Source: QZKY01 sp963666295 (GTDB lineage Bacteria > Pseudomonadota > Gammaproteobacteria > Burkholderiales > Burkholderiaceae_D). From it: a stretch of 64,000 nt of DNA. Position numbers and translations under genes: made by a program. The notes beneath the pieces were generated by a model. That model ran no database searches. It was not told the origin of the DNA and saw only the letters and a program-made list of their open reading frames with translations. Below are positions 56,472-64,000 of this stretch, one piece after another (position 1 is the stretch's first letter; each line of letters starts with the position of its first letter). The stretch lies in contig OY762707.1 in assembly GCA_963666295.1 (NCBI GenBank), positions 2,046,001 through 2,110,000 on the forward strand. Direction: 5' to 3'.

Positions 56472-57122
56472 ATGACGCGCTGCGTGGCCATTCTGGGTGG
56501 CAGTTTCGACCCGATCCATGTTGGGCATGTGGCGCTGGCTGAAACCGTTTGGCAGCGTTTGCAACCAGATGAATTGCGCGTGATGCCGGCCGGTAACCCG
56601 TGGCAAAAAGGGGAATTGGCGGCAACGTCCGCACAGCGTGTGGAAATGATTCTGCGCGCTTTCGCCGAGCACGCCTTGCCAGTCACGATTGATGAGCGCG
56701 AGATTCGGCGCGAAAGCGCGACTTACACGATTGAAACCTTGCGTGAATTGCGTCAAGAACTGGGTGATCAGACATCCATTGTGTTTATCCTCGGCGCTGA
56801 CCAACTGGAGAAGCTGAATACGTGGCGTGACTGGCATCTGCTGTTTGATTATGCACACTTGTGCGTCGGCGCGCGCCCTGGTTACTCAATGAATGAAGCG
56901 GTTTTGCCAGAGGCAGTGGCACAGGCGTTCGCATCGAGGGTAGGCACGTTCGAGCAGATTCGCCACACGCCAAAGGGCTTGTGCGTGCTGCTGGAAGGTC
57001 TGGCTGTTGATGTTTCTGCGACAGAAATTCGTGCCAGCCTGCAGCGCGGAGAAAGGCCGACATCGTGGGTGTCGCCGACAGTGCTAGACTATATCGAGAA
57101 ATTTCACCTGTACAGGAATTAA
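56472..57122 (+). CDS. nadD: Nicotinate-nucleotide adenylyltransferase
   Basis: 216 residues from ATG 56472 (MTRCVAILGGSFDPIHVGH); an in-frame start at 56442 overlaps purD and adds ten residues. The nucleotidyl-transferase motif GGSFDPIHVGH is at 9-19, and the second motif VSATEIRASL is near 188. It makes nicotinate adenine dinucleotide for NAD. The rsfS ATG follows its stop directly. Confidence 0.95.
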   Translation: MTRCVAILGGSFDPIHVGHVALAETVWQRLQPDELRVMPAGNPWQKGELAATSAQRVEMILRAFAEHALPVTIDEREIRRESATYTIETLRELRQELGDQTSIVFILGADQLEKLNTWRDWHLLFDYAHLCVGARPGYSMNEAVLPEAVAQAFASRVGTFEQIRHTPKGLCVLLEGLAVDVSATEIRASLQRGERPTSWVSPTVLDYIEKFHLYRN

Positions 57123-57653
57123 ATGGACATTAAAGATCTGCAAAGAATCGTCATCAATGCACTTGAAGACGTAAAAGGGCGCGACATCCGCCTGTTTGAT
57201 ACTACCGCACAAACCAGCATGTTTGATCGGATTTTGGTTGCCTCCGGCACATCGAATCGTCAGACACGCGCACTTGCGATGTCCGTGCGTGACAAGGTGA
57301 AGGAAGCGGGCGGCACGGTCGTGAGCATGGAGGGCGAAAAGGTTGGCGAGTGGGTGCTGGTCGATTTGGGCGATATGGTGGTGCATGTCATGCAACCGGC
57401 GATTCGCGACTATTACCGACTTGAGGAAATCTGGGGCGAAAGGGAAGTCAACATAACAACGGCGAAGCGCAAGCCGCGCAAGGCGGCTTCTGAGAAATCC
57501 GAGGTTGTCCCAAAAAAACCAGCAACGCGCAAAGCGCCCGCCAAAAAGGACGTCAAGTCTGTAACGACCAAAACGCCAGCAAAATCGGCTGCCAGCAAAC
57601 CCAAGGCTGAGCCCGTCAAGCGGACCCGCGCCAAGCGTCAAGCCGCTGAATAA
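57123..57653 (+). CDS. rsfS: Ribosomal silencing factor RsfS with a basic tail
   Basis: 176 residues. The RsfS core (about 1-112) has VASGTSNRQTRALA and GEKVGEWVLVDLGDMVVHVM. It binds uL14 on the 50S subunit and blocks subunit joining in starvation. The last roughly 60 residues are a low-complexity lysine/alanine/proline tail with repeats like KKPATRKAPAKK, similar to histone-H1-like tails and longer than the usual RsfS. Confidence 0.93.
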   Translation: MDIKDLQRIVINALEDVKGRDIRLFDTTAQTSMFDRILVASGTSNRQTRALAMSVRDKVKEAGGTVVSMEGEKVGEWVLVDLGDMVVHVMQPAIRDYYRLEEIWGEREVNITTAKRKPRKAASEKSEVVPKKPATRKAPAKKDVKSVTTKTPAKSAASKPKAEPVKRTRAKRQAAE

Positions 57654-57659
57654 TTTGTT

Positions 57660-58130
57660 ATGCAGCTCGCCATCGTTGCCGTTGGTCACAAAATGCCGTC
57701 GTGGGTTGACGCGGCGGTGGGTGAGTACGTAAAACGCATGCCGCCCGAGTGTCGTGTCGTGGTCAAGGAAGTGCGCCCCGTTGAACGCTCAGGCAGCAGA
57801 ACAGCCGAAACGGTCATGCAGCAGGAGCGTAGCCGGATTGAAGCGGCGCTACCCAAAAATGCGCGGGTGATTGCACTGGATGAGCGCGGCAAGGATATGA
57901 CGACGATGCAACTGGCAAACCAGCTTGATCAGTGGATGCAGGACGGGGGCGATGTTGCTTTCATCATCGGCGGTGCAGACGGCCTGGATGCCGGATTGAA
58001 GGCGTCTGCAGATGCGATGATCCGACTTTCCAGTATGACCATGCCGCATGCGATGGTGCGTGTGCTACTTGTCGAGCAGTTGTACCGGGCGTGGTCAATT
58101 ACTAAAAATCATCCTTATCACCGAGTATAG
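57660..58130 (+). CDS. rlmH: 23S rRNA pseudouridine1915 N3-methyltransferase
   Basis: 156 residues, the standard length of this SPOUT-family enzyme. The SAM-binding loop is in FIIGGADGLD and the conserved end is LLVEQLYRAWSITKNHPYHR. It methylates pseudouridine 1915 in helix 69 of 23S rRNA. It sits 6 bases after rsfS, the usual order. Confidence 0.96.
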   Translation: MQLAIVAVGHKMPSWVDAAVGEYVKRMPPECRVVVKEVRPVERSGSRTAETVMQQERSRIEAALPKNARVIALDERGKDMTTMQLANQLDQWMQDGGDVAFIIGGADGLDAGLKASADAMIRLSSMTMPHAMVRVLLVEQLYRAWSITKNHPYHRV

Positions 58131-58134
58131 AAAC

Positions 58135-58758
58135 ATGGCAAAAGCAGAACAACAGCATATTTATCTGGCATCGCAGAGTCCGCGACGTCGAGAATTGCTT
58201 CGTCAGATCAGGGTGGATTTCGGTGTTGTACTCCTTCGCGGTCTGGCTCCGCGCGGTGCGGATGTGGATGAAGAGGCCTTGCCGGAGGAGCTGCCGCTGG
58301 ATTACGTTGAGCGGGTCACCCGCGCCAAGGCGGATTTTGGCTGGCAGGTGCTGCACATGCGTCGCCTTCCCGTGCGGCCAGTGCTGGCATCTGATACGAC
58401 GGTCGTGATGGATGAAAAAATTTTGGGAAAGCCCGCTGATGCCTTGGAGGCAAAAGCTATGTTACATGCGCTTTCCGGCAGAACGCACGAAGTCATTACC
58501 AGTGTCGCGCTGAAAACCGAAGAGGATTTGCGGCAAATAACCCAGGTTTCCAAAGTGACATTTGCCAATCTGGACGCTGAAACGATAGATGCCTATTGTG
58601 CCACCAGCGAACCGTACGACAAGGCGGGTGCTTACGGCATTCAGGGCATGGCGGCTGCATTTATCGAAAGCATTGAGGGCAGCTATTCCGGCATCATGGG
58701 CTTGCCTTTGTTCGAGACGACACAATTGTTGCGTGACGCGGGAATACGGGTGCTATGA
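58135..58758 (+). CDS. maf: Maf-family nucleoside triphosphate pyrophosphatase
   Basis: 207 residues from ATG 58135 (MAKAEQQHIYLASQSPRRRELL). Motifs are SQSPRRRELL, SDTTVVMDEKILGKP and SGRTHEVITSVAL. It hydrolyses non-canonical or pyrimidine nucleotides such as dTTP and UTP; which subtype is not decided here. The stop overlaps the rng start (ATGA). Confidence 0.92.
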   Translation: MAKAEQQHIYLASQSPRRRELLRQIRVDFGVVLLRGLAPRGADVDEEALPEELPLDYVERVTRAKADFGWQVLHMRRLPVRPVLASDTTVVMDEKILGKPADALEAKAMLHALSGRTHEVITSVALKTEEDLRQITQVSKVTFANLDAETIDAYCATSEPYDKAGAYGIQGMAAAFIESIEGSYSGIMGLPLFETTQLLRDAGIRVL

Positions 58759-60212
58759 CTGAAGATATTCTTGTCAATGTTACGCCGCAGGAAGCGCGGG
58801 TTGCGCTGATTCAGCAAGGTATCGTGCAGGAATTGCACATCGAGCGCACCTTGTTGCGCGGGCTGGCGGGCAATATCTACCTTGGCAAGGTGGCGCGTGT
58901 GCTGCCTGGCATGCAGTCTGCCTTTATTGATATCGGGCTGGAGCGTGCGGGCTTCCTGCATGTGGCGGATATTTGGGATGACCAGTGGCAAGGTGGGCCA
59001 CCAGAGACGCCAATCGAGAGAATTTTACACGTCGGGCAGACGGTCATGGTGCGCGTGATCAAAGACCCGATCGGCACAAAGGGCGCGCGTCTTTCAACAC
59101 AGATTTCGATTGCCGGGCGGATGCTGGTTTATCTTCCGCGCGACGCACATATTGGTATTTCCCAGAAAATCGAGGATGAAACGGATCGCGAAACCTTGCG
59201 AACCCGCGTACAAAATCTGCTCACCACGGATGAGAAGGGCGGGTGTATCGTTCGTACGCTTGCCGAAGATGCCAGCGATGAAGAATTGCAGGCAGATATC
59301 AATTATTTGCGCAAGACCTGGAACGAAGTGCGTGAAATGGCACGAACGCAGCCAGCCCCCTATCTGCTTTACCAAGACCTCGGCTTGACGCAGCGCGTTT
59401 TGCGGGATTTCGTCAATGACAATACGAATAGCGTGATTGTCGATTCGCGCAAGACCTATCAACAACTGCTTGAGTTTGCAAAGGCATATACCCCGGATTT
59501 ACTGAACAAGATCCAGCATTACATCGGCGAGCGCCCGTTGTTTGAGCTTTACGGCGTAGACGAAGAAATTCAGCGTGCGCTGGCGCGACGGGTTGATTTG
59601 AAATCAGGGGGGTATCTGATCGTCGATCAGACAGAAGCAATGACGACGATAGACGTGAACACCGGCGGTTTTGTTGGTGGGCGAAATTTTGACGACACGA
59701 TTTTCAAGACCAATCTGGAGGCGGCACAAGCCATTGCGCGCCAGCTTCGCATGCGCAATCTGGGCGGCATCATCATTCTTGATTTTATTGACATGGAAAA
59801 CCAGGAGCATCGTGAAGCCGTGCTGGCGGAATTGAACAAGGCACTGGCGCTGGATCGTACCAAGACGTCGGTCAGCAATTTTTCATCGCTGGGGTTGGTG
59901 GAAATGACGCGCAAGCGTACACGCGAATCGCTGGCACAAGTGCTGCGTGAAACCTGTCCAACATGTAACGGTAAAGGCGAGATCAAGACCGCAAGGACAA
60001 TCTGTTACGACATTTTACGCGAGGTGCTACGCGAGTCGCGCCAATTCAGTCCACGCGAATTCCGCATTCTGGCTTCGCAAACGGTGATCGACATGTTTCT
60101 TGATGAAGAGTCGCAACATCTTGCGATGCTCTCCGATTTCATTAATAAACCGGTTTCATTGCAGGTAGAGTCCTTTTACGCGCAGGATCAGTTCGACATC
60201 ATTCTGATGTGA
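58755..60212 (+). CDS. rng: Ribonuclease G
   Basis: 485 residues. An S1-like RNA-binding region near 35-125 is followed by the catalytic domain with TIDVNTGGFVGGRNF and FIDMENQEHR, then the zinc-link CPTCNGKGEI. It lacks the long C-terminal scaffold of RNase E. It matures 16S rRNA 5' ends and degrades mRNA. It is the end of the purD operon; an IS200/IS605-type right end begins about 6 bases after its stop. Confidence 0.95.
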   Translation: MTEDILVNVTPQEARVALIQQGIVQELHIERTLLRGLAGNIYLGKVARVLPGMQSAFIDIGLERAGFLHVADIWDDQWQGGPPETPIERILHVGQTVMVRVIKDPIGTKGARLSTQISIAGRMLVYLPRDAHIGISQKIEDETDRETLRTRVQNLLTTDEKGGCIVRTLAEDASDEELQADINYLRKTWNEVREMARTQPAPYLLYQDLGLTQRVLRDFVNDNTNSVIVDSRKTYQQLLEFAKAYTPDLLNKIQHYIGERPLFELYGVDEEIQRALARRVDLKSGGYLIVDQTEAMTTIDVNTGGFVGGRNFDDTIFKTNLEAAQAIARQLRMRNLGGIIILDFIDMENQEHREAVLAELNKALALDRTKTSVSNFSSLGLVEMTRKRTRESLAQVLRETCPTCNGKGEIKTARTICYDILREVLRESRQFSPREFRILASQTVIDMFLDEESQHLAMLSDFINKPVSLQVESFYAQDQFDIILM

Positions 60213-60218
60213 GCCTTG

Positions 60219-60250
60219 TTGACGTCCTTCCCGCCGTGAACGACGCGGAT
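60219..60250 (-). repeat. IS200/IS605-type right-end hairpin remnant
   Basis: On the minus strand, after the pseudogene stop, the DNA runs GAATCCGCGTC...GTCAA, closely like the right end of IS605-group elements (GAATCCCC...GTCAA). An imperfect hairpin with a one-base bulge (CCGCCGT 60231-60237 with ACGCGG 60243-60248) matches their subterminal structure. No left end is seen. Confidence 0.7.
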
Positions 60251-60427
60251 TCATAAGGCGTTACGCACGAAGAGCATCTTTCTTCCACAGGCAGTCAAAG
60301 CATGCCCTGTCGCTAAGATATTCATTGTGCCGACCAGATTGGCGTTTTCTTCAAAGCCACGCTCGACACAGGAAAACTGCGCTTGCTTCTTGCGATTGTC
60401 TTTGTTCACGCTTGTTGCTGGCGGTTT
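60251..60427 (-). pseudogene. Fragment of an IS200/IS605-type tnpB (OrfB)
   Basis: 58 codons plus stop encode the TnpB C-terminus: KPPATSVNKDNRKKQAQF, SCVERGFEENANLVG, then TMNILATGHALTACG. The first zinc knuckle (CxxC-GH), expected between PPATS and VNKDNRK, appears deleted, and one cysteine of the second is changed (CVERG for CVECG). Nothing of the catalytic RuvC part remains, so it is a dead remnant. It lies in the 352 bases between rng and the histidine kinase gene, which otherwise hold no gene. Confidence 0.75.
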
Positions 60428-60564
60428 CGCAATCATGGCCAAACTGAAAGTGACTTGCCAAGACGTGATGAATCTCAATGAAGACGGCCAGAAAGCACGT
60501 TAGCTTTAGATTGAGTGGCAACAGCAAAAAACGCGTCATGCCAAAATATTCCAGGGAGGGAAAT

Positions 60565-61257
60565 ATGGATGATCGTGGACGCCAGCCTAGCATGGAATTT
60601 TTCCTGGCTTCGTCGGTACATGACATGAAAAACTCGGTAAGCATTTTGATTTCCGGCCTGGAAAATGCGTTGCTGCGATTCGATCCGGATGTGTTTGCAG
60701 ATCATGCAGACATAACGCGCATGATTTATGAAACGAAGCGGATCAACAACAATCTGGTCCAGTTGTTGTCGCTCTACAAGACTGACAATGAGATGTATCC
60801 GTTTGATCCGCAAAGTCAGGCGGTGAGTGATTTTCTTTTCCTCATTAGGGAACAGAACGTACCAGTGCTCTCATCGCAGGGAATTACCGTTGAATTGTTC
60901 GTCAAAGACGACGTCTATTGGGAGTTCGACGAAGACCTGATTAGCGGGGTGATCGGCAATGCGCTCAACAATGCCATTCGCTACACGCAGGACCGCATTA
61001 GCCTGATAGCGCAAGAAAATGATGGTTTTCTGGAGTTGCGCATTGAGGACAATGGAACGGGGTACCCTCAAAAGATTCTTGATGCGGGAGCAGAGGCCAT
61101 GCGTGGCGTCGATTTCTTGAGCGGAAGCACAGGTCTTGGCCTGCATTTTTCGGCGGTGGCGGCTGGAATGCACCGCAATCGTGGCCGAACAGGCGAGATA
61201 TTGCTTGAAAACGGCGGCACTTTAGGTGGCGCTTGCTTTATTCTTCGGCTGCCGTAA
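60565..61257 (+). CDS. Soluble histidine kinase-like ATPase
   Basis: 230 residues from ATG 60565, chosen for the GGGAGGG ribosome site 5 bases upstream; an in-frame start at 60478 reaches into the transposon remnant. A His box, VHDMKNSVSIL (about 18-28), is followed by an ATPase domain with the N box IGNALNNAIRY, the G1 box IEDNGTGYP and the G2 box GSTGLGLHFS. There is no membrane segment or sensor domain, so the signal must come from a partner. It is 34 bases before a response regulator gene and probably acts with it. Confidence 0.85.
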   Translation: MDDRGRQPSMEFFLASSVHDMKNSVSILISGLENALLRFDPDVFADHADITRMIYETKRINNNLVQLLSLYKTDNEMYPFDPQSQAVSDFLFLIREQNVPVLSSQGITVELFVKDDVYWEFDEDLISGVIGNALNNAIRYTQDRISLIAQENDGFLELRIEDNGTGYPQKILDAGAEAMRGVDFLSGSTGLGLHFSAVAAGMHRNRGRTGEILLENGGTLGGACFILRLP

Positions 61258-61291
61258 TTGTTTCTATGTTTAAAACTGGACAGGGTACGAC

Positions 61292-62929
61292 ATGATGGCT
61301 GGGTATTCAGATGAGATGGATTACGCAGGAAAAAGATTTCTCATTGTTGATGACTTTCAGGGCATGCGTAGCACAATGCGCGACATTCTTCGGGGGTGTG
61401 GGGCTGAGTCGAAGTCGATCGAGGTGGCGGCTAACGGTAGTGAAGCCATTCGTTATCTGGCGAACGGGAAATTTGACGTTGTTCTGTGCGACTTCAATCT
61501 GGGAAGCGGACAGAACGGCCAGCAGATCCTTGAGGAAGCGAAGGTTCGTGAATTGATCGGCCCGGCGTGCGCGTGGATCATGGTTACTGCTGAAAAAACG
61601 ACGGATGCTGTTACCGGTACCGCCGAATATCAGCCGGATGCATACCTGATCAAGCCGCTCACTGAAGCAGCGCTGCGTACGCGATTGGCTAGGGTGTGGA
61701 AAAAAAAGGAGGCTTTTTCAGAGATAAATAAAGCACTGGCCCGTCGTGATCAAGCTCAGGCGATCCGTCTTTGTGATGAGCGGTTGGCGGTCGATAAGGC
61801 CAATGCGGCTGACTTGCAGCGGTTTAAGTGCCAATTGCTGCTTGCGAGTGGTGATCTCGAGCAGGCTAAGCAATGTTACGCTGAGGCCCTAGCCGTGCGT
61901 GACACGCCGTGGGCAAAGCTGGGCATGGCGAAGATTTATTATCAAGACCATGACTTTGAAAATGCCAAAAAGTTGCTGGAGGAGACGGTCAGGGATAATC
62001 GTGCCTTTCTTGAAGCTTACGACTTTTTAGCGAAAACCTTGCAAGCGATGGGGGAAAATGAAGCTTCAGAAGAAATTCTTGAGCGTGCGACGCGCTTGTC
62101 TCCCAACTCGGTTGTGCGTCAGAAAGCACGCGGTGATCTAGCGTTCAAACTGGGCAAACTTGACGAAGCAGAACAAGCCTACCGAAAAAGTGTTTCGCTC
62201 GGCGAACACTCCGTGCTCAAAACGCCTGACACCTATATCGGGCTCGCGAAGGTCTGTTCAACCAAAGACAGTCCGGAGGAAGCGCTGCGTGTTCTCAGTA
62301 ACCTCAACAAGGTATTCGACAGCGAAGAGGTTCGTCTGAAATCAATGGTTGTCGAGGGCCAGGTGCATTGCCGGAGCGGTAATGTTGATCTTGCCAATCA
62401 AGTTGCAAAAGAGTTGGCCAAACTTGCAACAGAAACTGGTGCCCAAACAGATAGCGAAACCGCGATAGAGGTTGCGCGCTTGCTGCTTGCGACGAACAAC
62501 CCTGAAATTGCAAGGGTAGTACTGCGGCGCGAAGTGCAGAACAACCCGGATAATACGAGGCTCCACGAAGAGGTTCTGGGAATCTTCGATGAGGCGGATA
62601 TGAGCGATGAAGGTGAAAATTTCGTTAAAACTTCGCGTCAGGAAGCTGTTGATATGATGAACCGTGGCGTTCTGCTTCTTCGTGAAGGCAAGCTTGAAGA
62701 TGCGGTAGTCTGGATGCGCAATGCACATGAGACCATGCCGCGCAATGTGCGCGTGTTATTTAACTTTATTCACGTACTCGTCACCAAGTTGCAAAAAGAT
62801 GGCGTCGATGCAAAACTCGCTGCCGAAGTGCGTAGGTGTTTGCAATTGGCTAATCAGTTGTCACCTGATGACCCGCGATCAAAATCGTTGATGGAGGCTG
62901 TAGAAAAACTTGCGGTGAATGGCGCCTAG
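61292..62929 (+). CDS. Response regulator with receiver and TPR repeats
   Basis: 545 residues. The receiver (about 13-135) has acidic residues Asp20 and Asp21, the phospho-acceptor Asp67 in VVLCDFNLG, Thr99 and Lys121, so it looks fully active. A long TPR array follows (about 145-535), with repeats such as YYQDHDFENAKKLLEE and LGKLDEAEQAYRKS. No DNA-binding or enzyme output domain is present, so it likely signals by protein contacts. It pairs with the preceding kinase. The start has two adjacent ATG codons. Confidence 0.88.
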   Translation: MMAGYSDEMDYAGKRFLIVDDFQGMRSTMRDILRGCGAESKSIEVAANGSEAIRYLANGKFDVVLCDFNLGSGQNGQQILEEAKVRELIGPACAWIMVTAEKTTDAVTGTAEYQPDAYLIKPLTEAALRTRLARVWKKKEAFSEINKALARRDQAQAIRLCDERLAVDKANAADLQRFKCQLLLASGDLEQAKQCYAEALAVRDTPWAKLGMAKIYYQDHDFENAKKLLEETVRDNRAFLEAYDFLAKTLQAMGENEASEEILERATRLSPNSVVRQKARGDLAFKLGKLDEAEQAYRKSVSLGEHSVLKTPDTYIGLAKVCSTKDSPEEALRVLSNLNKVFDSEEVRLKSMVVEGQVHCRSGNVDLANQVAKELAKLATETGAQTDSETAIEVARLLLATNNPEIARVVLRREVQNNPDNTRLHEEVLGIFDEADMSDEGENFVKTSRQEAVDMMNRGVLLLREGKLEDAVVWMRNAHETMPRNVRVLFNFIHVLVTKLQKDGVDAKLAAEVRRCLQLANQLSPDDPRSKSLMEAVEKLAVNGA

Positions 62930-62975
62930 TTATAGCTGTAAGCAGACACTGTTTCCGAAGGTCTTGGCAGAAGCA

Positions 62976-63323
62976 CTACGGCTTTATGGCAGCAAGCTGA
63001 TCAACTTTTGCTGCGCAGATAAAATCGTTTTCGGACAGCCCATCAATGGCGTGTGTAGAGTAGTGAACCTTGCAACTGTTGTAGCTGACTTCAAGGTCAG
63101 GGTGGTGATTTTCAAGGTGTGACACCCAAGCGATTGCGTTGACGAAAGCGATCGTCTGGTAGTAGTTCTTGAATTGGAAGGTCTTGACTATTTCTCCACC
63201 CAGGTCTTCCCACTGGTTTAGCTTGGCCAGTAAATCCGCGATTTCCTTATTGTTCATTGGTGGTGTTCCACCTTCGCAAGGTTTGCACCTCTTTGTGGTC
63301 AGATCGCAGACGCCGGTATTCAT
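62976..63323 (-). CDS. phhB: Pterin-4a-carbinolamine dehydratase
   Basis: 115 residues. The core has SHLENHHPDLEVSYNSCKVHYSTH, with the catalytic histidine pair, and an N-terminal CKPCEGGTPPM found in bacterial members. It dehydrates 4a-hydroxytetrahydrobiopterin, recycling the pterin cofactor used by phenylalanine hydroxylase; no phhA is in the window. GAGGAG precedes the ATG. It is divergent from hcp, with an FNR-type palindrome 82 bases upstream of its start. Confidence 0.9.
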   Translation of the reverse strand: MNTGVCDLTTKRCKPCEGGTPPMNNKEIADLLAKLNQWEDLGGEIVKTFQFKNYYQTIAFVNAIAWVSHLENHHPDLEVSYNSCKVHYSTHAIDGLSENDFICAAKVDQLAAIKP

Positions 63324-63647
63324 GGCAACTCCTCATTGCATGCGTGGTGATGCATCCAGCTTAAGGGGTAGTGGCACAATCCTGGTTTTTTTCGGCTATG
63401 CACTTTGATTGCTATCAAAGCTGCCTTTTAAGTGGCTGTCTTGTGGTAGTGGCTGAGGGCAGATTGCTATGCAATATGCGATGGGTAAATATAACCTTTG
63501 TGTGGTTTTATAAACCGTTTATTGGTTGGTTTTTATTACCCTATTTATTTTGTTGAAAATTTATTTCCTTAAATTACAACAGTTTATGTTCAGGCATGGG
63601 TTTTGCGAAATGGAAAGAGATTATTTCTTAACTTCCAGGAGCATTTC
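63324..63647. other. Divergent regulatory region between phhB and hcp
   Basis: 324 bases, A+T rich toward hcp. It holds the FNR-type palindrome and, closer to hcp, an imperfect inverted repeat TGTTGaAAATTTA...TAAATTaCAACA (63551-63582), possibly an NsrR-like site. No gene is seen. Confidence 0.5.
63403..63420. promoter_or_regulatory. FNR-type binding site
   Basis: The 18-base perfect palindrome CTTTGAT-TGCT-ATCAAAG contains the FNR consensus TTGATnnnnATCAA exactly. It is centred 236 bases before hcp and 88 before phhB. hcp is an FNR target in E. coli, which supports the call; no good -10 was found at the class II distance for either gene, so the promoter it serves is unsettled. Confidence 0.75.
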
Positions 63648-64000
63648 ATGTTTTGTGTCCAGTGTGAACATACGATTGTTACCCCCAAAGGCAGTGGCTG
63701 CAGCTATGCGCAAGGCATGTGCGGCAAGACTGCCGAAGTCTCTGATTTGCAGGATATGCTGGTTCATCTACTGCAAGCGGTCTCGCTGTATGCGCAAGCT
63801 GCGCGCAAAGTCGGCATCATTGACCCCGAAATTGATGCATATGTTCCGCAGGCATATTTCGCCACGCTTACCAACGTGAATTTCGACCCTGAGCGCATTA
63901 TTGCGTTTTCGGAACGCGCTGAGGCTTTTCGCAATTCTCTGAAAGCTCGTTATGAAGCGGAATGCGCAGCGCGGGGTACTGCACCTGAGGTGCTTCCTGC
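63648..64000 (+). CDS. hcp: Hybrid cluster protein, hydroxylamine/nitric oxide reductase (3' end outside window)
   Basis: 117 residues are visible, running off the right edge. The cluster-binding cysteines Cys3, Cys6, Cys18 and Cys25 (MFCVQC, GSGCSYAQGMCGKT) have the spacing of the [2Fe-2S] type found in facultative anaerobes such as E. coli. AGGAG lies 7 bases before the ATG. Hcp reduces nitric oxide or hydroxylamine during nitrosative stress, working with the reductase Hcr, which may follow outside the window. The FNR-type site upstream suggests anaerobic induction. Confidence 0.93.
   Translation, partial: MFCVQCEHTIVTPKGSGCSYAQGMCGKTAEVSDLQDMLVHLLQAVSLYAQAARKVGIIDPEIDAYVPQAYFATLTNVNFDPERIIAFSERAEAFRNSLKARYEAECAARGTAPEVLP

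Overview
The window is a chromosomal segment of a betaproteobacterium with moderate G+C. The gene clusters tolQRAB-pal-cpoB, smc-zipA-ligA, dapC-dapD-pilU-dapE-prmB and purD-nadD-rsfS-rlmH-maf-rng resemble Burkholderiales (Oxalobacteraceae-like) gene order. That family placement is inferred from gene order and protein style, not from a search. About 52 protein genes are recognisable. No tRNA, rRNA, CRISPR array or intact insertion sequence was seen. The genes at both ends run off the window.

Layout. 1-4.0 kb (minus): a PAS-rich membrane sensor cut before its GGDEF domain, yggX and argA. 4.2-10.8 kb (plus): a complete Anbu cluster, made of a circularly permuted ATP-grasp protein, an alpha-E protein, the Anbu proteasome-like peptidase and a transglutaminase-DUF2126 fusion; this is the least understood system in the window. 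10.9-16.6 kb: hrpA, a lone tungstate-binding protein (tupA) with its own terminator, and dcd. 16.7-22.5 kb: a DUF1275 membrane protein and the whole ybgC-tolQRAB-pal-cpoB envelope operon, closed by a terminator. 22.5-30.3 kb: lplT (minus), alr and radA, a PAS-GGDEF-hemerythrin cyclase (minus), then the divergent pair gloB / methyltransferase-rnhA. 30.6-34.5 kb: a PhnD-like/PAS/GGDEF sensor cyclase, a small HicBA-like pair and dps.

34.5-41.9 kb (minus): an ABC-F ATPase, prmB, dapE, pilU, dapD and dapC, mostly lysine/diaminopimelate synthesis. 42.2-50.4 kb (plus): smc, zipA, ligA, galU and def, closed by a terminator lying in the tail of a convergent crotonase gene. 50.4-53.9 kb (minus): the crotonase, a CorA-type channel with an altered signature and a CorC/HlyC-type membrane protein. 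54.3-60.2 kb (plus): yebC, then the tightly packed purD-nadD-rsfS-rlmH-maf-rng operon. 60.2-60.5 kb holds a decayed IS200/IS605-type element (the TnpB C-terminus plus a right-end hairpin). It is followed by a small histidine kinase and a receiver-TPR response regulator, then pterin dehydratase (minus) divergent from hcp. A perfect FNR-type palindrome lies between the last two.

Themes: three sensory proteins are cyclic-di-GMP synthases or probable ones, one of them carrying an oxygen-binding hemerythrin domain. Together with dps, yggX, hcp and the FNR site they point to a bacterium that meets changing oxygen, iron and nitrogen-oxide conditions.
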